Part shown: in pieces, positions 7,705 to 13,859 of the stretch
Layout of the letters: every line of letters starts with the position of its first letter
How positions within the stretch are numbered: position 1 is the first letter of the stretch
Source of the DNA: an uncultured Oscillospiraceae bacterium
GTDB taxonomy: Bacteria; Bacillota; Clostridia; Oscillospirales; Oscillospiraceae
Reading direction: 5' to 3'
Assembly: GCA_910588365.1 (NCBI GenBank)
Contig: CAJUQS010000155.1
Location: forward strand, 1-15,793
Length of the DNA: 15,793 nucleotides
Translations under genes and position numbers: made by a program
Notes under the pieces: model-generated
The model's input: only the letters and a program-made list of their open reading frames with translations
The model's database searches: none
What the model was told of the DNA's origin: nothing

Positions 7705-8898
7705 ATGACGGAATCCATCAAAGACAGTGCCGCGGGCCTTGCCCCGGCCCTTCAGGAGATCTTTTACACCCTTCACCGGTACCCGGAGCTGGGCAACCGG
7801 GAGCACCGGACCGCCGCCCTCATCCGCCGCCGCCTGGAGGAGCTGGGGATCGCGTACACCATCACGGCGGATACGGGCACGGCGGCTGTCATCCGCGGAG
7901 CGGAGCCCGGGCGGACCATCGGCTTCCGGGCGGACATGGACGCCCTGCCCATCCAGGAGGAGACCGGCCTGCCCTACGCCTCCCGGACGCCCGGCGTGAT
8001 GCACGCCTGCGGGCACGATTTCCACACCGCGGCCCTGCTGGGGGCGGCGGAGCTTCTCCAGCGCCGACGGGGGGAGCTGCGGGGCAATGTGAAGCTGTTC
8101 TTCCAGCCCGACGAGGAGGGGGACGGCGGCGCGGCGCGGATGATCGCCGCCGGGTGCATGGAAAGCCCCCGCGTGGACGCCATGCTCTGCTGCCACGTGG
8201 AGAGCGGCATCCCCACGGGGACCGTCTCCGTGCGCTCCGGGCCCATCTGCGCGGCCTCCAACCCCTTCTCCGTCACCCTGCGGGGGCACGGCTCCCACGG
8301 CGCCAAGCCCCACCTGGGCACGGACGTGATTGTGGCCGGGGCGCAGATCGTCACGGCCCTGCAGACCATCTCCAGCCGCCGGACCTCCCCCGCCGAGCCG
8401 GTGGTGGTGACGGTGGGGAGCTTCCACAGCGGCCGGGCCGGGAACGTCCTGCCGGAGACCGCCGTCCTCACCGGCATCCTGCGCACCATGGGGGGCGCGG
8501 CCCGGGAGCGGGTGAAGGAGGACTTCCGCTCCATCGTCTCCGGCCTTGCCGCCGGAATGGGGGTGGAGGCGGAGATCGAGATCTTCGAGAGCTACCCCGG
8601 CTGCCGGAACGACCCGGCCATGACGGACCTGGTCCGCCGCTCGGCGGGCCGGCTCCTCGGGCCGGAGAACGTGCTGGAGCTGACGGAGCCCTCCCTGGGC
8701 ACCGACGACTTCGGCTACTTCAGCGACGCGGTCCCGGGGTGCTACTACTACGTCGGCGTGGGCAGCGAGGCCAGGGGCTTCACCGCCCCCAACCACAACC
8801 CCCGCTTTGCCGCGGACCCGGCGGCCCTGCCCCTGGCGGCGGCCCTCCACGTCCGGATGGCGGTGGACTATCTGATGGAGGGGGAGGGGTGGGCATGA
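7705..8898 (+). CDS. M20D amidohydrolase/peptidase
   Basis: This 397-residue cytosolic metal enzyme belongs to the M20D family, which includes hippurate hydrolase, N-acyl-amino-acid amidohydrolases and IAA-amino acid hydrolases. The binuclear metal site is visible: MHACGHDFH with C102 and H104, QPDEEG with E137/E138, CCHVE with H164, and APNHNPRF with H364. GFRADMDALPIQEETGLPY is the family signature before the site. The inserted dimerisation domain covers about residues 185-295 (FSVTLRGHGSHGAKPH). These enzymes remove acyl groups from amino acids or cleave small peptides; the substrate here is unknown. Start and length are normal. The stop overlaps the next start by 4 nt (ATGA), so it is translated together with the S66 peptidase gene. 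Such a pair could serve peptide or cell-wall fragment recycling, but that is inference. Confidence 0.9.
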   Translation: MTESIKDSAAGLAPALQEIFYTLHRYPELGNREHRTAALIRRRLEELGIAYTITADTGTAAVIRGAEPGRTIGFRADMDALPIQEETGLPYASRTPGVMHACGHDFHTAALLGAAELLQRRRGELRGNVKLFFQPDEEGDGGAARMIAAGCMESPRVDAMLCCHVESGIPTGTVSVRSGPICAASNPFSVTLRGHGSHGAKPHLGTDVIVAGAQIVTALQTISSRRTSPAEPVVVTVGSFHSGRAGNVLPETAVLTGILRTMGGAARERVKEDFRSIVSGLAAGMGVEAEIEIFESYPGCRNDPAMTDLVRRSAGRLLGPENVLELTEPSLGTDDFGYFSDAVPGCYYYVGVGSEARGFTAPNHNPRFAADPAALPLAAALHVRMAVDYLMEGEGWA

Positions 8899-9818
8899 GA
8901 TTTCCGCCCGAACTGAAGCGGGGGGACACGGTGCTGCTGGTCTCCCCCTCCTCCCCGCTGACGGAGGACCAGCCCATTGAGAAAATCGCGGAGGCGGTGG
9001 AGGGCCTGGGCTTCCGGGTGCGGATCGGGGAATCCTGCCGCCGCGCCACCCCCAGGGGCTACGCCGCCGCGCCGGCGGCCGTGCGGGCCGGGGACATCAA
9101 CGCCGCCTTCGCCGCCCCGGATATCCGGGGCGTCTGGTGCGTCCGGGGCGGGAGCACCGCCTGGGAGCTTCTGCCCCTGCTGGACTACCGCCTGATTGCC
9201 GCCCATCCCAAGGCGTTTATCGGCTTCAGCGACGTGACCACCCTCCACATGGCCCTCCAGCAGCGCTGCGGACTGGTGACCTACCACGGCCCCACCGCCA
9301 ACCGGACGCTGAAGTGGGGGGAGGACGCCTTCTCCTGGCAGAGCCTCCGGGCCGCCCTGGGGATGGGCCGGTGCCTGCGCATCGAAAACCCGCCCGGCGA
9401 GGCGATCAAGGGCCTGCGGCCCGGCCGGGCCCGGGGGGAGCTGGCGGGCGGAAACCTGTCCCTGGTGGTCCAGTCCCTGGGCACGCCGGAACAGATCTGC
9501 GCCAGGGGGCGGATCCTCTACCTGGAGGACGTGGGCGAGGCGGTGTACGCCCTGGAGCGGATGCTCAACCAGCTTTTGCGCGCGGGGGTCCTGGAGGGCG
9601 CGGCGGGGCTGGTGTTCGGGGACTTCACCGGCTGCCGCAACGCCTACCGGGAGGACTACGGGCCGGAGGGGCTGCTGCGGGACTTCTTCTCCGGCTGGCC
9701 CAGGCCGGTGCTGTACAATCTGCGCTCCGCCCACTGCTCGCCCATGGTGACCCTGCCCCTGGGGGCCCTGTGCGCCATTGACGGGGACAGCGGGGGGATG
9801 GAGGTCTTCTGCTGCTGA
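8895..9818 (+). CDS. S66 LD-carboxypeptidase family protein
   Basis: This 307-residue protein has the S66 layout: an N-terminal GDTVLLVSPSSPL, WCVRGGSTAWELLPLLDY near 81-98, FIGFSDVTTLH at 108-118, ILYLEDVGE at 207-215 with E211, and SAHCSPMVTLPLG with H280. Family members cut the L,D bond of murein tetrapeptides during wall recycling or inactivate microcin C (MccF). E211 and H280 fit the Glu and His of the catalytic triad. The nucleophile turn, usually GGYGS or GGYNS, reads GGSTA here, so the expected Ser position appears to be Ala89. The protein may use another serine, be inactive, or be a divergent subfamily. It starts within the stop of the M20 gene (ATGA) and ends 38 nt from the convergent HxlR gene with no clear terminator. 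Confidence 0.85.
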   Translation: MRFPPELKRGDTVLLVSPSSPLTEDQPIEKIAEAVEGLGFRVRIGESCRRATPRGYAAAPAAVRAGDINAAFAAPDIRGVWCVRGGSTAWELLPLLDYRLIAAHPKAFIGFSDVTTLHMALQQRCGLVTYHGPTANRTLKWGEDAFSWQSLRAALGMGRCLRIENPPGEAIKGLRPGRARGELAGGNLSLVVQSLGTPEQICARGRILYLEDVGEAVYALERMLNQLLRAGVLEGAAGLVFGDFTGCRNAYREDYGPEGLLRDFFSGWPRPVLYNLRSAHCSPMVTLPLGALCAIDGDSGGMEVFCC

Positions 9819-9856
9819 CTGCCGGGCGGGGTTCCATCTGTGAGTGCGGAAACCGG

Positions 9857-10192
9857 TCAAATTCGATTTTGCTCTCCCCACTCGCACATTCCGTCCAAAA
9901 TGGGCATCAGGGATTTTCCCCGCTCCGTCAGGCTGTACTCAACTTTGGGCGGAATTTGCGGATATTCCTCCCTGTGTACCAGCTTGTCAGCCTCCAATTC
10001 CTTCAGCGTGGAGCTCAGCGTCTTATAGGAGATCTCCCCAATATATTTTTTCATCTCATTGAAGCGCACAACTTTGAATTCCATCAGGGTATAGAGGATG
10101 GTCATTTTGTATTTGCCATTGATTAAGGACAGGGTATAGCTGAAGCCTGTATCATTCAGGCGCTCCTGCGAAATACACCGCTTGTTTATCAT
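9857..10192 (-). CDS. HxlR family redox-type regulator
   Basis: This 111-residue winged-helix regulator of the HxlR/YodB family has MINKRCISQE at the N-terminus, then INGKYKMTILYTLMEFKVVR, EISYKTLSSTLKELEADKLV and PPKVEYSLTERG. C6 matches in position the redox cysteine of YodB and CatR, where thiol stress or quinones cause release from DNA. A second cysteine, C103, lies near the C-terminus and could pair with it in the dimer. The ATG at 10190-10192 has GGAG at 10201-10204; the frame is open further upstream but without a good site. It is divergent from the flavoprotein gene at 10315, the usual arrangement for such a switch, so it probably represses both. The family call is strong; the thiol mechanism is inferred. 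Confidence 0.9.
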   Translation of the reverse strand: MINKRCISQERLNDTGFSYTLSLINGKYKMTILYTLMEFKVVRFNEMKKYIGEISYKTLSSTLKELEADKLVHREEYPQIPPKVEYSLTERGKSLMPILDGMCEWGEQNRI

Positions 10193-10208
10193 ACACTTTC
10201 CTCCGGGT

Positions 10209-10261
10209 AAGTATCGTACTTGTATGTGCGTACTTGATTTTACTCCAATTCTTGTTACAAT
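10209..10261 (+). promoter_or_regulatory. Flavoprotein promoter with HxlR-like operators
   Basis: TTGATT (10234-10239), 16 bp and TACAAT (10256-10261) form a promoter for the flavoprotein gene. A palindrome AAGTA-TCG-TACTT lies at 10209-10221. CGTACTTG occurs twice, at 10215-10222 and 10229-10236, and the second copy touches the -35. The GTAC-rich symmetry is what an HxlR dimer site should look like. Downstream, GCGGGC/GCCCGC (10275-10280, 10289-10294) can form a small hairpin in the leader. Confidence 0.6.
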
Positions 10262-10314
10262 GATACTGTCAGGAGCGGGCAAAGTCAAGCCCGCAAAATT
10301 GGGAGGTACATTGT

Positions 10315-10866
10315 ATGAGCAAAAAAATTGTCATCCTCAACGGCAGCCCCCGGAAAAAGGGCAACACTTCCGCGCTGGTCAAGGCGTTTACCCAGGGGGC
10401 GGAGAGCGCCGGCCACAGCGTGACAGAATTTTTTCTGGACAGCATGAACATCCACGGCTGCAAGGGCTGTTTTGGCGGCCACAGCAGCAGGGACTGTCCC
10501 TGCGTACAGAGGGACGACATGGACAAAATTTATCCGGCAGTGCGGGAGTGCGATGTCATCGTACTGGCCAGCCCGCTCTACTACTGGAATATGAGCGGGC
10601 AAATCCGGACTGCCGTTGACCGCCTGTTTGCCTTGGAGGAGGGGGACGGAAATCTCCTGCGCGGGCACGGGAGAGCGTCCGCTCTGCTGATGGCAGCGGA
10701 AGGGTCCGGCTTTGAGGATGTCCTTCTTTACTACGATCACCTGATGGAACATTTGAAGTGGAAGAATCTTGGCCATGTCCTCGCCGGCGGAAACGGGGAT
10801 ATCGGGGATATTGAGGGAAAGCCCGAAGTATCTGACGCCTATGAATTAGGCAGATCCATCGTTTAG
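10315..10866 (+). CDS. NAD(P)H-dependent FMN flavoprotein
   Basis: This 183-residue flavodoxin-fold reductase has the FMN phosphate loop GSPRKKGNTS at 10-19, the strand-loop ASPLYYWNMSGQIRTAVDRL that contacts the flavin ring, and an acidic C-terminal part. The segment MNIHGCKGCFGG followed by CPCVQRDDM holds four cysteines (C49, C52, C61, C63). Related iron-sulfur flavoproteins carry a cluster in this region, but the pattern here differs and may only mark the common CxxC flavodoxin subgroup. The protein is likely an electron donor or quinone/nitro reductase in the cytosol. GGGAGG at 10301-10306 gives the ATG at 10315. The divergent HxlR gene and operator-like repeats suggest induction by thiol-reactive compounds. 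The stop codon overlaps the first bases of repeat copy C. The substrate is unknown. Confidence 0.87.
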   Translation: MSKKIVILNGSPRKKGNTSALVKAFTQGAESAGHSVTEFFLDSMNIHGCKGCFGGHSSRDCPCVQRDDMDKIYPAVRECDVIVLASPLYYWNMSGQIRTAVDRLFALEEGDGNLLRGHGRASALLMAAEGSGFEDVLLYYDHLMEHLKWKNLGHVLAGGNGDIGDIEGKPEVSDAYELGRSIV

Positions 10867-10903
10867 AACCTATATTCACAGCCGGGGGATGCGGGATTGG
10901 CGG
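10865..10903 (-). repeat. Repeat end, copy C
   Basis: AGAACCTATATTCAC at 10865-10879 is the reverse complement of the copy A and B ends with one or two mismatches, and begins inside the flavoprotein stop codon. GATGCGGGATTGGCGG at about 10888-10903 resembles TGTGCGGATTGGCG in copy D. The core palindrome of A and D is missing, so this copy is short or decayed. Confidence 0.45.
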
Positions 10904-10929
10904 CAAACGAGCCGCCGCCGACTGACAAA

Positions 10930-10968
10930 AAAGCCCTCCGCAGGCGTTGGTGCCTGCGGGGGGCTTTC
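10930..10968 (+). terminator. Terminator after the flavoprotein gene
   Basis: The arms AAAGCCCTCCGCAGGC and GCCTGCGGGGGGCTTT pair over 16 positions with one T-G wobble around a GTTGGT loop. Flanking A and T runs make it a strong intrinsic terminator, possibly active in both directions. Confidence 0.85.
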
Positions 10969-11043
10969 GGTATTACCGAATATCTATGCTTGTATGTCGA
11001 AAGGACTTGTGGTAAACTGAAAAATATTGATTCCATTGGGGCA

Positions 11044-11067
11044 CGCATTGGCCGTCCGCCCAGGACC
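11044..11067 (+). repeat. 24-bp repeat, copy 1
   Basis: This copy reads CGCATTGGCCGTCCGCCCAG then GACC. The same sequence recurs at 11135-11158 (same direction) and 13604-13627 (inverted, one base shorter in the GG). The match with the inverted copy extends beyond 24 bp, through CTTG and GCGCC motifs, to about 45 bp. The gap 10969-11161 contains only these repeats and no gene I can see. Confidence 0.65.
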
Positions 11068-11134
11068 CGACTTGCTTGAAGCGCCCTGCTCCCGTTACCG
11101 GGCCGCGGTCTGGGTCAGGCACCGCATGGGGAAG

Positions 11135-11158
11135 CGTATTGGCCGTCCGCCCAGGACC
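11135..11158 (+). repeat. 24-bp repeat, copy 2
   Basis: This is a direct copy of 11044-11067 with one substitution, 91 bp downstream. It sits 3 nt beyond the stop codon of the last exporter gene (minus strand), so it forms the immediate 3' flank of that operon. Confidence 0.7.
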
Positions 11159-11161
11159 TGC

Positions 11162-11935
11162 CTAGGACCCCGTGGAGCGGTAGTGGCGGACGCCCAGCTG
11201 CCACAGCAGGGTGCAGGGAATCAGGAATACCAGCGACACGACGGGGAGAAGGCCGTACCAGGCCGGGCCCCGGTCAAAGAGGTATTGCAGGGGCCAGTGC
11301 TGGACCAGCGCCAGGGGCACCAGGAAGGTCAGCACCAGAAGGACCGGCCTGCCGTAGATGCCGAAGGGGTACTTGCCGTACTCCCGGGGGCCGTCCAGGA
11401 AGATGTTCAGCGCCTCCACGTGCTCCAGGGTGAAAAAGCAGACGGCGGCGTTGATAAGGAACAGGCCGAAGAAGATCCCCGCGCCGCAGAGAATCATCAG
11501 GGCAAGCGTCAGGGCCTTCACCGGCGTCCAGGCCACCGCGCCGGAGGGGATGGCCCAGGCCAGCATGAGCACCGCCTGCAGCAGGCGGGCGAGCATGGTG
11601 GGCTTCATGTCCTGGCAGAGCACCTGGAAAAAGAGGGACCTGGGCCGGACCATGATGCGGTCGAACTGGGCCTGGGCCAGGATGCGGGTGAAGGCGTCAA
11701 AGCCCCGCCCGAAGCACTCCGCCAGCGAGGTGGCCGCCAGAATCACCGCGTAGCACAAGCTCAGCTGGGGCATGGTGTAGCCGCCCAGGGAGCCGAAGCG
11801 GTCCAGCAGGAACACCACGCTGAGAAACACGTTGGTGGTAATCAGCAGGTGCCCCAGGCAGCTGAGGAAAAAGCTGGCCCGGTAGGTCATGGCGGAGCGG
11901 AGGTGGATGGACAAAAATTTCAGATAGAGCTTCAT
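11162..11935 (-). CDS. ABC-2 permease, DUF990 family (distal)
   Basis: This 257-residue integral membrane protein has about six hydrophobic segments, including FFLSCLGHLLITTNVFLSVV, an ALMILCGAGIFFGLFLINAA helix and LLPVVSLVFLIPCTLLWQL near the end. The central text, ECFGRGFDAFTRILAQAQFD then RIMVRPRS, is typical of the ABC-2 membrane family PF06182 (COG3694). It would form one half of the transmembrane channel of an exporter with the permease gene just upstream, powered by the ATPase gene at 12756. The ATG at 11933-11935 follows GGGGGG within the end of the preceding gene, and only 3 nt separate the two genes. Its stop is followed at once by the 24-bp repeat, with no T-rich terminator. Related systems are called uncharacterised or daunorubicin/viologen-type exporters; the cargo is unknown. 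Confidence 0.87.
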   Translation of the reverse strand: MKLYLKFLSIHLRSAMTYRASFFLSCLGHLLITTNVFLSVVFLLDRFGSLGGYTMPQLSLCYAVILAATSLAECFGRGFDAFTRILAQAQFDRIMVRPRSLFFQVLCQDMKPTMLARLLQAVLMLAWAIPSGAVAWTPVKALTLALMILCGAGIFFGLFLINAAVCFFTLEHVEALNIFLDGPREYGKYPFGIYGRPVLLVLTFLVPLALVQHWPLQYLFDRGPAWYGLLPVVSLVFLIPCTLLWQLGVRHYRSTGS

Positions 11936-11938
11936 CTC

Positions 11939-12742
11939 TCAGCCCCCCAGAATGACCGCCCGGCGCAGGCCGGTTTTTGTGAGCAGGTATCCGGCAGAGA
12001 GCAGCGCCGCAATCCAGAACCCCTGCAGGCCCATCGCCGCCGGGGCCTCCGAGAGGGGGATGTCCCCGCTGAAAATCCGCAGGGGCACGTTCTGCATGGA
12101 GCCGAAGGGGCTGAGGGCGGCAATCCGCCGCAGGCCCTCCGGCAGAAAGGGCAGGGGCACAATGGCCCCGCCCAGCAGGTCCGCCAGCGCCACCGACAGC
12201 ACCATGATGCCGTTGGGGTCCGTCAGGTAGAAGGTCAGGGCGTAGACCAGCAGGCTGTAGGCGCACACCACCAGCACCATCAGCGCCGCGGACAGCAGAA
12301 ACAGGCCGAAGGCCGCCGGGGAGGCCGGCGGGCGCAGGCCGTAAGGCGCGGGGATGAGCAGGGAAACCGCAATCAGCGGCACCATCCGCAGGGCGGCCCG
12401 GCTCAGGCGGTTCCCGACGGACTGGGCCATCCACATGCCGTAGATGCCGGCGGGCCGCAGCAGCTCGTAGGACACCGCCCCCGTTTTCACCGATTCCAGG
12501 ATGTTGAACTCCCAGTTCCACAGGGCGAACAGGGACAGGAAGGCCTGCTGGAGCCAGATGTAGCTGGCCAGGGCCTCCATGCCCATGGGGAACCGCTCCG
12601 GCTGCTCCAGCCAGAAGGCCCGGTAGAGCAGGACCTCCATGACGCCCCACACCAGCTGGGTGCTCATGCCCGCCAGGGCCGCGGCCCGGTATTGCAGTCC
12701 CGCCATCAGGCGCATTTTGAAGAAGGACCAGTATTTTCTCAT
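11939..12742 (-). CDS. ABC-2 permease, DUF990 family (middle)
   Basis: This 267-residue integral membrane protein starts MRKYWSFFKMRLMAGLQYRA, with a short basic N-terminus and then a first hydrophobic segment (LAGMSTQLVWGVMEVLLYRA). Later hydrophobic stretches include the LIAVSLLIPAPYG region, LFLLSAALMVLVVCAYSLLV and a VLSVALADLLGGAIVPLPFL segment. The layout fits COG4587-type permeases, the partner of the COG3694 protein encoded next. The ATG at 12740-12742 is chosen because a G-rich site precedes it and the protein then begins as its relatives do. The open frame extends further upstream but only through the ATPase gene. The gap to the ATPase gene is 13 nt, so one transcript is expected. 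It sits in the inner membrane as half of an exporter pore. Confidence 0.86.
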   Translation of the reverse strand: MRKYWSFFKMRLMAGLQYRAAALAGMSTQLVWGVMEVLLYRAFWLEQPERFPMGMEALASYIWLQQAFLSLFALWNWEFNILESVKTGAVSYELLRPAGIYGMWMAQSVGNRLSRAALRMVPLIAVSLLIPAPYGLRPPASPAAFGLFLLSAALMVLVVCAYSLLVYALTFYLTDPNGIMVLSVALADLLGGAIVPLPFLPEGLRRIAALSPFGSMQNVPLRIFSGDIPLSEAPAAMGLQGFWIAALLSAGYLLTKTGLRRAVILGG

Positions 12743-12755
12743 AGGACCGCCCCCC

Positions 12756-13553
12756 TCAGATGCCGAAGCGGCGGTACAGGTCCGCCACCGACTCCTCCGT
12801 GGACAGGTTCTCCCCGGCCATGGAGCGGATCCGGGCGGTGTCCCCGTCCAGGAGGAGCTGCCCCTTGCCAATAAGCAGCACCCGGGAGCACAGGGCGTCG
12901 ATGTCCTGCATGTCGTGGGTGGTCAGCAGCACCGTGGTGCCGCAGAGCCTGTTCTGCTCCAGGATGAACGAGCGGACCTTCAGCTTCGACACCGCGTCCA
13001 GGCCGATGGTGGGCTCGTCCAGGAACAGCACCCTGGGCCCGTGGAGGAGGGCCGCCGCAATCTCGCAGCGCATCCGCTGGCCCAGGGAGAGCATCCGGGC
13101 CGGGGTCCTGAGGAGCTCCCCCAGATCCAGCAGCTCCGTCAGCCGGTCCAGATTCTCCCGGAACTCCCGCTCACCCACCCGGTAGATGTCCCGGAGGAGG
13201 AGGAAGGACTCCATCACCGGCACGTCCCACCACAGCTGGCTGCGCTGGCCGAACACCACCCCCAGGCGGGCCACGTGCTTTTTCCGGTCCTCCCAGGGCG
13301 TCAGGCCGTCCACGGTGCACGTCCCGCTGTCAGGGCGGAGGATGCCGCTGAGGATCTTGATGGTGGTGCTCTTCCCCGCGCCGTTGGGGCCGATGTAGCC
13401 GAGGATCTGGCCGTCCGGGACGGTGAAGGACATGCTTTGCAGGGCGGGGACCAGGGTATCGTCCCGCGAGACGAGGCTTTTCAGGGCGTTTCCCAGTCCG
13501 GCCTCCCGCCGCCGGACCCGGTAGGTCTTTGAGATTCCTTTCATTTCAATCAT
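12756..13553 (-). CDS. ABC exporter ATPase (COG4586 type)
   Basis: This 265-residue nucleotide-binding subunit is complete: Walker A GPNGAGKST at 55-63, Q-loop Q103 in VVFGQRSQLWWDVP, signature LSLGQRMRCE at 156-165, Walker B VLFLDEP at 175-181 with D179/E180, D-loop GLD, and the H-loop histidine H213 in TTHDMQDI. The FGQRSQLWWD text and the stretch before Walker A (KSLVSRDDTLVPALQS) are typical of the uncharacterised ABC-2 ATPases that travel with two DUF990 permeases, as here. It would drive export of an unknown substrate, perhaps a drug or lipid. The start is taken as ATG 13551-13553 because AAGGAG (13563-13568) lies 9 nt away; an in-frame TTG at 13556 is less likely. It is the first gene of the operon and has a long leader. 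Confidence 0.93.
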   Translation of the reverse strand: MIEMKGISKTYRVRRREAGLGNALKSLVSRDDTLVPALQSMSFTVPDGQILGYIGPNGAGKSTTIKILSGILRPDSGTCTVDGLTPWEDRKKHVARLGVVFGQRSQLWWDVPVMESFLLLRDIYRVGEREFRENLDRLTELLDLGELLRTPARMLSLGQRMRCEIAAALLHGPRVLFLDEPTIGLDAVSKLKVRSFILEQNRLCGTTVLLTTHDMQDIDALCSRVLLIGKGQLLLDGDTARIRSMAGENLSTEESVADLYRRFGI

Positions 13554-13565
13554 CAATTTTTGCTC

Positions 13566-13601
13566 CTTGTCTGAAAGATGGTCCCGGCGCGGTCAGACAA
13601 G
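13566..13601 (-). promoter_or_regulatory. Leader hairpin over the exporter RBS
   Basis: On the minus-strand transcript CTTGTCTGA and TCAGACAAG form a perfect 9-bp stem (13593-13601 with 13566-13574) around an 18-nt loop. The 3' arm includes the first three bases of the AAGGAG ribosome binding site. The loop contains GGACCAT (13578-13584), which can pair with ATGGTCC further up the leader (13643-13649), so two competing folds or a pseudoknot are possible. Confidence 0.5.
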
Positions 13602-13603
13602 AG

Positions 13604-13627
13604 GGTCCTGGGCGGACGGCAATGCGC
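13604..13627 (-). repeat. 24-bp repeat, inverted copy 3
   Basis: Read on the minus strand this is GCGCATTGCCGTCCGCCCAG then GACC, the same as copies 1 and 2 but inverted. With copy 2 it brackets the whole exporter operon, and it lies in the leader RNA between promoter and first gene. Confidence 0.7.
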
Positions 13628-13778
13628 CCGTGAGAGGTTTTTGGACCATAGCCTTAAAAACAGCCGGGAGGCGGCCTCGCCCGCAAGCTGGACAGGAGGT
13701 CACGAGCCTTCCCCGCCCAGGGCCGAGCCGCCCTCTTTCCGGAGCCGGGGTGGGAGCCCCGGGACAAAAAGGATAATT

Positions 13779-13807
13779 ATTTTATCATTTTTTATACAAC
13801 ATGTCAA
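13779..13807 (-). promoter_or_regulatory. Promoter of the exporter operon
   Basis: On the minus strand TTGACA (13802-13807), exactly 17 bp and TAAAAT (13779-13784) make a consensus -35 and a 5/6 -10. The leader to the first start codon would be about 220 nt. A small hairpin (CCGGGG/CCCCGG, 13745-13762) lies at the 5' end of that leader. No equally clear plus-strand promoter for xdhC is seen in the same AT-rich block. Confidence 0.75.
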
Positions 13808-13859
13808 GTTTTTCCTCCGCTTTGGGGAAATATCAAGGACTTCAGGAGATGTATGGAAC

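Noticed and set aside
11027..12874. Plus-strand 615-codon frame opposite the exporter permeases
   Set aside because: Its Gln/Gly/His/Arg-rich product is antisense to two hydrophobic permease genes with proper starts and spacing.
13554..13784. Known guanidine, PRPP or ppGpp (ykkC-type) riboswitch
   Set aside because: I compared the leader from memory with the conserved ykkC cores and could not place them. Only simple stems are supported.
13578..13859. Upstream extension of the xdhC reading frame
   Set aside because: It crosses the exporter leader, the 24-bp repeat and the promoter. The protein begins in family-like fashion at 13860 with a ribosome binding site.
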